Source of the DNA: Dipodascopsis uninucleata var. uninucleata
Lineage: Eukaryota; Ascomycota; Lipomycetes; Lipomycetales; Lipomycetaceae
Direction of reading: 5' to 3'
Assembly: GCA_030568195.1 (NCBI GenBank)
Contig: JAJLTO010000001.1
Location: 1,426,001-1,490,000, forward strand
DNA length: 64,000 bases
The position numbers were made by a program, and so were the translations under genes. How positions within the stretch are numbered: the stretch's first letter is position 1; every line of letters begins with the position of its first letter. The notes under the pieces were generated by a model. It made no database searches. It was not told the origin of the DNA and saw only the letters and a program-made list of their open reading frames with translations. This document shows positions 54,612 through 64,000 of this stretch, piece after piece.

Positions 54612-54974
54612 CTAACTTCTAATATTATTGTATACATATTTATATTTATATGCTTTTCATATTATAACTGTCATTTGGGTGCTGGTCGACAATTTTTGGT
54701 ATCTTTCTCTCAGTAGTGATAATTAATAACTGTTGCATTTCCCACTGGTTTCTTATGGAGTCTCATTGCTTTGTAATAATTATTTTTGTTTTACCTTCTA
54801 CTGATATATCACTCGATTTAGATATTACTGTTGAGTGCTAAGAATAACATATGTTAATATCATGCTATCATTTTCTATGCCATATTATTTCTATTATATC
54901 AAAATATTTCTAATATACAGGCTCCGATGAAAAATCCTTGCAGTAGGATAGTGTAGCCCGAAATTATCCTATCT
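54612..54974. other. Intergenic between Atos and TBC1D20-like genes
   Basis: A 363-bp, T-rich stretch between two convergent genes; it presumably holds both polyadenylation regions. Nothing else seen. Confidence 0.5.
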
Positions 54975-56748
54975 TCATTCCATTAATGTAGACCAGCTCG
55001 CGCCACTTCGTGATATCCAAGACAACCAAACTCCAAAAATTCCAATAAATAAGGACATACTTAAAAAGCATGCGATAATAGCTGGTGAGTGTCCAGGAAA
55101 TTGCTGAAAGATAGACGTTATCATACTAAGCTTGGATTTAAATAATTGACTTTTTTCAGTAATTGAACGCTCTACAGCTCTCTTGTCACTCGTGGATGAC
55201 GGATCCTTCGCATCTTCTATCAATAAACCGTTCTCGGCAGTATTGGTGACCTCAGGATTAGAGATCGTTGCACTAACACTATTTATCAAAGGAATACGAA
55301 CTCTAGGTACCGCGTTGGCAACAGTTTCTGTTAGTCTCTTTGTCGCTGCCTGTCGCATTCGTGCTTGCCTTGCCTTTTCCATTCTTGCTTTTTCCTTGGC
55401 TTCTCTGGATTGCGTGTCTGCAATCTGGTGAATCAAGACAGTTTCCATGTCTTCGAAAGGCCGTTTTTCACTAACTTCATTCATTTCAATATAGTCATAT
55501 TCCTCAGGTTTTTGTTGATCACGTAACTTTCTTCGTCGTCTTGTATGAGATCTTCGTCTACTTGAAACAAAAACTGGTGATGTAGGTAAAAGCACTTCCT
55601 CCGGGAAGTGCCATGTCTTCAAGAAAGAATACGGCGAAAGATCTCCCCATGCCGGAAGTAAAGATGAAGTGGGGAATTGTGTATGAAAGGACAATGACAT
55701 TGCCATTGCACTGCTCAGACTGATAGGCAATGGTTGTGGCATTCGAGAAGCTATTGCATGCAAGATTTCAGATTCGTGGGACGGCACTTCCAATATTTCA
55801 TCACGCCGAGAGAGTAGGATCTATTAAGTTAGCGTCATTTTTTATGAAATTCGCGAAAATATATAACTTACTGTAGTATAAAGATAAATAGGCATCGCGG
55901 CATCCTCGCAACCAAAAAAAAAATCAAACATCAAGCATATATCCGAGTAGGATTGAATATCATGACAAAACATAGTCAGAATCGCCGATAACGCATAGTA
56001 TGGCTTGGTATGTTTTAAATGCTCACTCATAGAAGGATCAATATTCTTGAGCAGAACTGGTATTAAATGTAGCTGATCTAAAGCAGGCTGCAGCGTAGAC
56101 ATCATAAAATCACGCAGGCGATGAAGTGAAAGATATTCGATTACAGGAACTGATGCGCTCCGTCCAAAAACAAGGTATATTACTTGACATATATCATGAT
56201 ATCCTTGAAAATACGACAAGTTCGGGTGCAGACGCAGAACAGCTATTATTATCTCATACAAGTCGTTCCTTTTATTCTTAAGTTGAGTTTCAGTTTGCTC
56301 TAAAGTTGAATGGTATTAGTACGCGATTCAACTATTACGTTAAAAGTATGATGATCATACCTATAGGATAGAAGATGAAACTACGGTCAACGTCTAGTCT
56401 AACCTGCTCTTCTTCATTATGGGGAGGTAAATTTTGCCACTCTTCATGGAAAAACCTCAAGTTGGTGTCGCATCCCAGAAGAATTGGCCCTAAAAGATAA
56501 CAGACGTTAGGTAGTTCTCAGTCAGCTCAAGCCTAAAACTGAGAAAGTACTCAGCTTTACCAGATGTACCTACACGCTTCCTTTCTTAGAGAATCATTCA
56601 ACAAACCAGCCTTCGTCTTGGCAAGCTTTTCGAGTGCCTTATGATCCCTATCTGCTATCGCAGCTCTTATTTGTCTCTCTTTAGATTGTCGAAATCGCTG
56701 ATGCGGTGTCAATTGTGAGATCTCTGGCATAATTATTGGGGGCTCCAT
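54975..56748 (-). CDS. TBC1D20: TBC1D20/Gyp8-type Rab GTPase-activating protein
   Basis: ER-anchored GAP for Rab1/Ypt1-class GTPases. Minus-strand exons: 56748-56574, 56489-56361, 56299-55872 and 55820-54975; joined 1578 nt, 525 residues. The TBC entry motif LRKEAWPILLG forms across intron 1. The catalytic fingers are present: Arg94 in VRLDVDRSF and Gln133 in YFQGYHDI, 39 residues apart, the same spacing as Arg105 and Gln144 of human TBC1D20. The PYYALSAILTMFCHD and AMPIYLYTTI blocks complete the fold. A basic linker (SSRRRSHTRRRRKL) and a charged helix follow, then one C-terminal membrane segment near residues 491-513 (AIIACFLSMSLFIGIFGVWL), as in the family. The start is the Met that opens MEPPIIMPEIS. 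Confidence 0.9.
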
Positions 56749-58256
56749 GATTTCAAGCCGAAAGATTATGGATCCTAATGCAGTAATGCCGTTATAATCT
56801 GATGTACGACTTTGGAAATACGCTTCAATAGCTCTAGCAGTATACTTTAAAATCACTTATGTCGACTGTGTGTGTTTTTACCGATCTACTTTGATGCCGT
56901 TGGATTAGAGATCAACGTGGTTAACCTAAAGTATCTGAGAGTCCAGTAACAAGCTACTCTTGAAGAAAGAATACAAACTTCTGTATATGAATACCTATAT
57001 AACTGCATATATATGTATCGAAATAGTATTTCTGTATACAGACATTTTTTTTTACCTTACTTCATTCTCGTTTAAGGCTTCATGTTGCCGCTCTAGTAAT
57101 GTAGTAAAAGTAGTAGGGTGGTGGCCTAGATGAGGTGTCTTACAGATCAAGTAACATAAAGTACTTCGTAGCATTTAAGGCGTAAACATCAAGTTGTCGT
57201 GCCTTGTAGAGCTGATTCAAATTAGTATACTTCGATCGCACAACATGAGCTTAACAAGGCTTTTGTGTACCAACTTCACTGCTGTAAGTGATGATCAATA
57301 AAGCGGCCACCTGTGAACAATACGAATTATCATTATCAATGCACACTGAAATTATAGAAAAGTATTTACGTGTGTAAATACTTTTAGGCTGTAAAGAAAG
57401 GTTCGTCGAGTCACTACTGTGCACTCAACAATGCGAATGCATCTACAACGTTAGTAATGTCTCGCTCATGATAAGGCTACAACTTCTTTTTTAGTCGGAG
57501 GCGGATGTATATCAGACACAACACAGGGTATATGAATTCTCGGCGTTTTTCTAGATCCTTAAGATAAAACAAGTATTTCTGCCTAGGTCATGAGTTTTTA
57601 CGATTCAACGGCACAGCTAAGCTAGGGTTTTCCATTTTGATCACGATTGCACATCTCACACCTTTTAGATATGAACATAGAGAGGGTAAGACTCATTGGG
57701 CATTTGATAGGAGTTATGTAAGCTGCTCGAAGCACTTGAAGAGGCACTGCTCGTCACCGTATTAGGGTTTACATATGATGACATTACAAATACAGACGGT
57801 AAGAGAATTGCGCCCTCTATTTTCTAAAAAGTGTTTCGCATATAACTATAAAGCTAATAACACGGAATAATTTTTTCGAATATTCTTAGACTCGTTCAGT
57901 TTTTGAGTAGTTGTGTATTGTGTTAACTTGAGGAAGACAGAATCAGTCCTACATCTTTTTGAATCTAGCAGTTCTTCACTGCATTTGATCAAGGTGCATT
58001 CAATCTGCTTATCTACATATTCAATAGCTGAATCGATCTATTTTGCTAGTTAAATTTATTCAACTGTGTAAAATAAACATCGAGGTTCTGACAAGTTGTT
58101 TGCTTGGGTCTATCTGTTCGTTAAAAAGGCTTCGTTAACATCTAGCGAACCAGTTTTACGGCAGTCGAAAGATCAATCTCATAGACTTTCGATAGCTAGC
58201 GCAGTTTCATTTGAATTATTATTTCTTCTACTTAATTCTTAATTCTCGATACATTC
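56749..58256. other. Intergenic, about 1.5 kb
   Basis: Divergent promoter region of the TBC1D20-like and decarboxylase genes. No gene seen. A weak C/D-box-like pair at 57288-57349 was considered and dropped because the ends do not form a stem. Confidence 0.45.
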
Positions 58257-59228
58257 ATGCATCATCAGACTACTGAAGAGAAAGTTCCTTCTCAGAGTAA
58301 TGATAATATCTCAGTGCCAACAAACATGACTGCGCATACAACGACAATAAAACCAACGTCATCAGTATTGTCGACATCAGTAAACGGTATGGCTGCAGGA
58401 TCAAGTTCAAAGCCCTTGACACCTGTCACGACAACTTCTTCGAGTCATCCCGATTTGCCTTTGCATGATGGCAAGTTTCATGTGCTCTTGGCAGCATCAG
58501 GATCAGTCGCAGCAATTAAAATTCCTTTGATAATCGAGAAGTTACTTCGAATCTACGAATGTTCACGTATATCTATTCAAGTAGTCTTGACTAATTCTGC
58601 AGGAAAGTTTCTGCCGATGGCAGACAAGCCGCTTCCGGCTAGGGTCAAAGTCTGGAGAGATTCAGACGAATGGAAAGATTGGTCAAAGAGAACTGATCCT
58701 ATAGTTCATATCGAGTTGCGTCGCTGGGCTCATCTTCTTCTTGTTGCTCCACTATCGGCTAATACGCTCGCTAAAATTGCTAACGGTCTCTGTGATAATC
58801 TGCTGACTTCTATCATACGAGCCTGGAATCCGGCAGTGCCAATTTATCTTGCACCTGCAATGAATACTTATATGTATACCCATCCACTTACGAAAATACA
58901 TCTACAGGTTATTAAAGACCACATGGATTGGATTACTGTGCTAAAGCCAGTCGAGAAAGTTCTTGCATGCGGTGATATTGGTATGGGTGGCATGCGTGAA
59001 TGGTCAGATATTGTTGAGATAATTGTATCGAAGTTTCCTCCCTCTAACTATCCAAAGCTCATAAAAGACAGTGCGACCGATCTGAATCGTACGTCTGCTA
59101 AGGATAACGATACTGAGAAATTTCAAACTTTACCCAAGCGACCGGGACATGTCATGTTTACTGACAATATTTCTAGTGAAGAACTCCCTGCTACAAGACC
59201 TGATAGTAAAAATCTGACTGAGAAGTAG
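58257..59228 (+). CDS. PPCDC: Phosphopantothenoylcysteine decarboxylase
   Basis: FMN-dependent HFCD-family enzyme of coenzyme A synthesis, converting phosphopantothenoylcysteine to phosphopantetheine. 323 residues, one exon. A Ser/Thr-rich, disordered N-terminus (about 75 residues) precedes the flavoprotein fold starting FHVLLAASGSVAAIKIP. Key residues are present: His151 in IVHIELRRWAH, PAMNTYM beginning at Pro200, and the reducing Cys238 in LACGDIGMGG. In budding yeasts the active site is shared among Cab3, Sis2 and Vhs3; here His and Cys sit in one chain, so a homotrimer of the usual eukaryotic type is likely. The long acidic tail of Sis2/Hal3 is absent; the tail is only modestly charged. 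Confidence 0.93.
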   Translation: MHHQTTEEKVPSQSNDNISVPTNMTAHTTTIKPTSSVLSTSVNGMAAGSSSKPLTPVTTTSSSHPDLPLHDGKFHVLLAASGSVAAIKIPLIIEKLLRIYECSRISIQVVLTNSAGKFLPMADKPLPARVKVWRDSDEWKDWSKRTDPIVHIELRRWAHLLLVAPLSANTLAKIANGLCDNLLTSIIRAWNPAVPIYLAPAMNTYMYTHPLTKIHLQVIKDHMDWITVLKPVEKVLACGDIGMGGMREWSDIVEIIVSKFPPSNYPKLIKDSATDLNRTSAKDNDTEKFQTLPKRPGHVMFTDNISSEELPATRPDSKNLTEK

Positions 59229-60079
59229 TATAATCTCGCTCTTTAAATGTAGTCACTCTTTCTTAGCATTGGTGGGGGTTTGTCTCATTTGTATTATTTA
59301 TGTGTCATGTACTGTACCTTGTCATATTTTGTCTTAAATGGATCTGGAGAAGCATTTTTATGGGCATTTTCTACTGAAGATATTATTATATGGAGTTATG
59401 TTAGTGACATTCTGTTTTCTTAAATAGGTACAGGACAAAGATTAGAGATACATTTATTAATTTTATAATATTACCAACTACAGGACCAAATTCTATCTTT
59501 TAAATATAAATTACTATTAGAACTGGAGGTAGAAAGTACATTCTCTAAAATGACTATCAAGATAAAGAGATGCATAAGAGCAGTGTGGCACTTGCTGCGG
59601 ACACTGTCAAACTGAAGTCGAGGTCTCAGAATAGGAAAATATATGCGTCGGTCGTAGCCCAAAAAAGTGTAAGTCATAATTGAATTCTTCAGGCAACTTT
59701 CACTTTTACTACGGCCTATAATATTTAGAAACATCAATAAATACAAAGTAAGACACTTGGTATTTGACTTTCACACAACTAAGATAAGGCAATCTCTCTT
59801 GAGAGTAGTATAAGTGTGCTACAATTTTCTATCTTTTTGACGGGATGTGATTTAGATACCTGTGAATATCAAAAGTTGAGAAATAGTCGCGTATAGATTG
59901 CAAATTGCGAAATGAAATGAGAGCGCCTAACTTGGACAGTCCATTTCTATTGTGACCTTCAGATTTTATTTATTAGTGGCTATTTCTGGGATTTCTTTGA
60001 TGAACAGTGTCTTTTTATCTTCAATATTGTAGTAAAGAGCTATAGATTATCTAAAAGGTGAATAGTATAAGAATTCAAG
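59229..60079. other. Intergenic between decarboxylase and UBE2Z-like genes
   Basis: About 0.85 kb, AT-rich, between two plus-strand genes. Nothing recognised besides the expected terminator and promoter regions. Confidence 0.5.
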
Positions 60080-61640
60080 ATGTCGAACACTACAACTCTA
60101 AGACTATCCCGAGAACTGGTAAATATTCAGAAAAATAGAGATCAGGGTCAGTATATAAAATTATTATATTACTTCCTACTGTGTGGAAGATATATGTCAA
60201 TTCTATAACGGGATGTAATGAAAGGCTAATCATTATGGTTGTTAAAATGTCGACCAATAGCCAAATGCAGCTCTTCATATTTACTTTGATGAAGATGATA
60301 TAATGAAAGTACGCGCTTTGTTACTTGGACCGCCAGATACTCCATATGAAAATGGATTCTTTGAGTTCTTCTTACAGTTTCCACAAGGTAACAGGAACTT
60401 AAGCCTATGGCATACTTCTATTTTCTGAAGCTGACTAGGTTCACAAAATATTAGACTATCCTGCTCAACCTCCAGAAGTTGTAGCGCTTACCACAGATGG
60501 AGGCCGCACTAGATTCAATCCGAATATATATTCAGGAGGAAAGGTGTGCCTCTCAATATTGGGAACGTGGCGTGGTGAAGCGGGTGAGCAATGGTCTTCA
60601 GCTCAAGGACTAGAGTCTTTACTATTATCTATACAGAGCCTTATGAATTCAAATCCATTTGAGAATGAACCAGGTTATGACAATGTCGCACGTCGTGGGC
60701 AATACGTTAAAGAAAAAGAGTCCTATCGTCAGAAGATACGCCATGAAACGATTAGGATTTCAGTTGTGAAGAGACTAGAGTCTTATTTCAATATCGATCC
60801 AAAGACTGGAACACAAGCTATTCGCGAAAACGAACAAGATAAACACTCGAAAGGTGGCGATGCATTTGAGGATCCTACTAAATTATTATTCAGATATTAC
60901 TATGATCATTATGTAGAAAGCATAGAAAGCGAGGCAAAACAGATTAAAGAAGGAAAGAACTTTGAAATCATGCCGTTCGAGTCTAGAGGTAATCAGATGG
61001 CAGGAAAATATATTTATAAAGATTTGCTTAAGCGTCTGACCATTATTAAGATGTTGATTGATGACGAGCCGCGACGATGGGCTGTCGAAGGTCTGAAAGC
61101 CTGGAAGACAGAAGATGGAGTAGCAGTAAATCTTGATGCGCAGTTTTATCAAAACAAGGCCCATCTTGAGAAGAAATATAACGGTACTGTTATGCTTGAG
61201 CTTGTTGATAGCAACCCCTTTTCATGGAGCCTGACGTACGTTGGTAGGCCGATGACAAAGTTAGATGGAGGACTCTTCAGAATATGCTTCTCCATGTCAC
61301 CCCGATTTCCAGAAGAGCAGCCTAGAGTAATCTTCGAGACGCCTATATTTCATGTTCATGTCACTCGTGATGGGGTGCCGTATTATAAGGCAAAACGCAA
61401 TGAAGATATCGGATCACATATCGGAGCCATCATTGATCTATTAGAACTAGAAGAAATGCTACCTGATCCGCGAAGTTGGATGAATTCAAACGCTGCACAG
61501 CTTTATTTTGGAACGGAAGCGCAAAAGCGTGAATATAGACAGAAATTTAGACGGTGAGCCTTTAGTGTAAATAGTATTAAATTGGTTTATCGTTACTGAC
61601 TTATGAAAACAGCGCTGTCCAGCGATCTGCTGAATACTGA
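60080..61640 (+). CDS. UBE2Z: UBE2Z/BIRC6-type ubiquitin-conjugating enzyme with a second UBC-like fold
   Basis: E2 enzyme of 436 residues. Exons 60080-60146, 60271-60387, 60455-61553 and 61613-61640, all in frame. The first UBC domain is complete: LLLGPPDTPYENGFFEFFLQ, DYPAQPPEV, RFNPNIYSGGKVCLSILGTW with catalytic Cys93, and SLLLSIQSLMNSNPFENEPG. This large-loop, GTW pattern marks the UBE2Z group. After a charged helical linker, residues ~290-385 look like a second UBC fold (GGLFRICFSMSPRFPEEQPRV, IIDLLELEEML) with no cysteine at the expected site. The acceptor at 60270 was chosen because the nearer AG leads to a stop. The last exon (28 nt) follows a TACTGAC branch site and gives AVQRSAEY; if that intron is retained the chain ends at the donor, one residue past FR. 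Confidence 0.88.
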
Positions 61641-64000
61641 GATACAACTCATTGCTAATAATGCCAGACTATACTTTATTGTAAATCGCTCAATTTTAAT
61701 AGCTAATTGAAATTAGCTATTACTAATTGTTGCATTATATTCATAAAGTGATATTGGCGCACTAGCATGAAGAGGATATTGATGTTTTTGATATTACTCC
61801 TATTGATATAGCATGGCGTTATAGGCAAAAGAACGAGAACTCGGGTTAGTTTCTTTTGTTCCCCGTTCCTTTACCATAATGTGTAGAATAATTACTGTGT
61901 TTTAACGATTAATAGTCTACTAAATACTCTACTACATTAATCAGTGTATAACCAGTATGTAGTCGAAAGCAGGGCGTAAGTCTGATTTTTAGGTAAGGCG
62001 AATTAAATCTTCTCGTGTCCTAAGAAAGACAGTCATCGAGACATAGTACTTATTCGGTGGCTTGATAATTTTACCTATCAAATTTATATCTTTTCTTATG
62101 CAGTAATGCAATCTCATATTAGCTATGCTTCTTTATATTGATTATCTAGCTATTATCTTTACTGCTTCGAGTGGAAATAATATCACACTACCCAAAGAAT
62201 CTGATGGATTAATTACCGAATAGTAAACTCTACCAGTCTACTATCAGCTTACTACTATCTTTTTTGGGACTGAGAGATCATTGATCCAAGAGAGTAGAGA
62301 ATACGTAATCAAATAGTACTACTCTTAATATTAAATATCATCACTTATTTCATTTATAATCGTTTGTAGCTCTGACGCATGTATGTGCTGTCGTTATCTA
62401 GTCACAAGCAAAGCGCCAGCGAGCTTTTGCTAATGCTTTACCATATGCGTATGCTTCAGTTTACAGCGGCGATAGTCTACTTAGTTCTGCTAAGCCAGTA
62501 TGGCTGTGCACTATCATATTTTCGATGCATAAGCAAGTTCTATTATTTCCTTAATTGTTGTCTCGAGTTGTCGAAATCAAAAGCGATTATTATGTAATAT
62601 ACCACCGCGTGAACATTTGCATGCATAGAAATATAGTTATGAGGTGGACTTAACAGCAAGCTTCAGAAAACCAGCTACGAAATGAAAGCATATACGTACT
62701 TTTCATATAGAGACATGTTTGAGCCGAATAGTTTTAATTGACTCGGCGTTGACATAACCGCTTCTTGTATAGAAGTTGCAGCGTAGTATCTTGGAATTAT
62801 AGTCTTTAGACAGCACCAGCGCCACTTGAAGTACGGACATTTTATGATAATCAAATGAGCACAGCAGTTCACATTTTACGAGTGCTCGTTAATAGTGCTC
62901 ACAACTTGCATGACGTGTACAAGTAACTTCATGTCCAAGAATTTACTAGTCGTTGGGTCCTGTTTATTCTGATGAACATATTCCTCAATTTCGGATCCCC
63001 GAATGCAATGACTATGCCAGCTACAATATTCATACATCGGACTATCTGTGCATAGATTTTTGTGTAGTTTTCATGTGCTTCCTTCCATGCTATTCTACCA
63101 CCAGCACTGTTTCTATCTAATGCTATTGAATAGAACTTGAAATAACCGCAGACTCTAAGCACATCATTGGGTCAAAAAGTGGTTGACAAAAAAGCAATTT
63201 CCGGAATTTCGGACGAAGTAGATTTGCCAACCTGCGCCAACAGATAGTAAAAAAAATAATTCCTGTGCTGGAAAAGAGACTAGCCTCGTTTATACACCTC
63301 GTTTGCTTTTCACTGCTGTTAAATAGCTTGCTCAATAGTAAGCACCAAGTAAAGCAAAAAACGAAAAGCTACATATTCCTTATTATGTCATCATGGGTCG
63401 TCAGTCCGATACATGTAATGGATTACTCATTGTTTTCAATTGCGAATCACCTTGCAATGGCTGCTTTTTTCTCTTTAGTCAAGTTTAGGCAGGCACTGGC
63501 GGTTGTTCCTATCGCGTGCATGTCGTGCATCTGGCTTAGTTGTCCTATCCGCCATCTGGAGCCATCGAAAGCAGTTTGTCACCTTCGGCGCTATGCGCTA
63601 GTCCAGTACGAATTTTGGTTCCGCGGTGGTTTGCGCCATGTAGCATTGGTCATTGCTAATACAGCAATGCAGATTTAGCAGTCAGAGAACATTGGCAGTG
63701 TGATTTTCTGTATGATGCTTGGAGACACTGCTGTCAAGTCGAAGAAAGTATTTTTCCAGTTAACTCAAGCATTGACTAGACTAAAATAAAATACCACTGC
63801 GATGAGCGCTGTAGCTGAAAGAACTTGAGATCTGCTCCAGAGCAAAGGATTAGGGGAGCTTGCGCAGACTACTGGCAGATACGAGTCTACATAGGTTATT
63901 GTCCCGGACCACTGCGACTTGCTAGGTCTACGAACTAACTGGGGAAAGAGTGAGGACACGAAAATTAGCCCTGCAATTACCATCAGATGCCAACACCATT
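61641..64000. other. Gene-free right end, about 2.4 kb
   Basis: No gene is called. A short exon-like open stretch at 61766-61845 is described under findings. Frames between 62.3 and 64.0 kb, including one of 137 codons at 63265-63678, lack recognisable motifs. No tRNA, repeat or mobile element seen; a gene beginning or ending just beyond the window cannot be excluded. Confidence 0.45.

Noticed and set aside
57288-57349. C/D-box snoRNA candidate (GTGATGA and CTGA)
   Set aside because: The boxes are present but flanking bases do not form a terminal stem, and such short motifs are common in AT-rich DNA.
63265-63678. 137-codon frame near the right end
   Set aside because: Rich in Leu, Ser, Cys and His without a domain, signal peptide or conserved block; competing frames of similar length exist on the other strand.

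Overview
The window is nuclear DNA of a fungus, most likely an ascomycete outside the intron-poor budding yeasts. It carries subunits of fungal-type kinetochore complexes (DASH Spc19, MIND Nnf1), a type II NADH dehydrogenase, Ytp1-like and RCH1-like membrane proteins, and a fungal Atos-domain protein. The DNA is AT-rich and intergenic stretches are often 0.5-3.6 kb. Many genes contain short spliceosomal introns (about 50-160 nt) with GTAAGT-like donors and CTAAC or TACTAAC branch sites close to the acceptor. The species cannot be named from sequence alone; an early-diverging ascomycete (Taphrinomycotina or basal Saccharomycotina) is an inference. No sign of codon reassignment was seen.

Layout, left to right. 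0-9.6 kb: SPC19 (+), RAV2/Rogdi (-), COQ4 (+), PDCD5 family (-), a short SEC2-type Rab exchange factor (+) and RCH1/SLC10A7 (-). 9.6-23.9 kb: lipoyl synthase LIP5 (-), YTP1-like (-), a 3.6-kb gene-free stretch, then EFM5 (-), ARP6 (-), YKT6 (-) and TFIIE-beta TFA2 (+). 23.9-33.6 kb: a sparse region with one possible 60-codon gene, a Rab GTPase (+), HPT1 (-) and an F-box/LRR protein (+). 33.6-42 kb: a full-length ABCB/Ste6/Pmd1-type exporter (+), CDC43 (-), NNF1 (+) and a His/Ser-rich orphan (-). 43.6-51.5 kb: taxilin (+), a degenerate mitochondrial-carrier-like protein (-), UTP13 (+) and alternative NADH dehydrogenase (-). 52.9-64 kb: Atos-domain protein (+), TBC1D20-type Rab GAP (-), phosphopantothenoylcysteine decarboxylase (+), a UBE2Z-type E2 with a second, apparently dead UBC-like fold (+), and a gene-free end.

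The genes are housekeeping and independent; nothing points to a cluster. Loose themes are vesicle traffic (SEC2, YKT6, Rab, TBC1D20, taxilin), prenylation (CDC43, with Ykt6 and the Rab carrying C-terminal prenylation signals), mitochondria (COQ4, LIP5, NADH dehydrogenase, carrier-like protein) and the kinetochore (SPC19, NNF1). For every spliced model I placed splice sites by hand; each joined frame is a multiple of three, and for SPC19, YKT6 and NNF1 the result has essentially the length of the yeast protein. I found no transposon, viral fossil, CRISPR array, rRNA or convincing tRNA. The most interesting signals are gene-structure and regulatory ones: donor sites that themselves supply stop codons, a lipid-anchor micro-exon, an in-frame stop-free COQ4 intron, a sequon cluster in the ABC transporter, palindromic promoter sites and a group of perfect hairpins near 10.5 kb.
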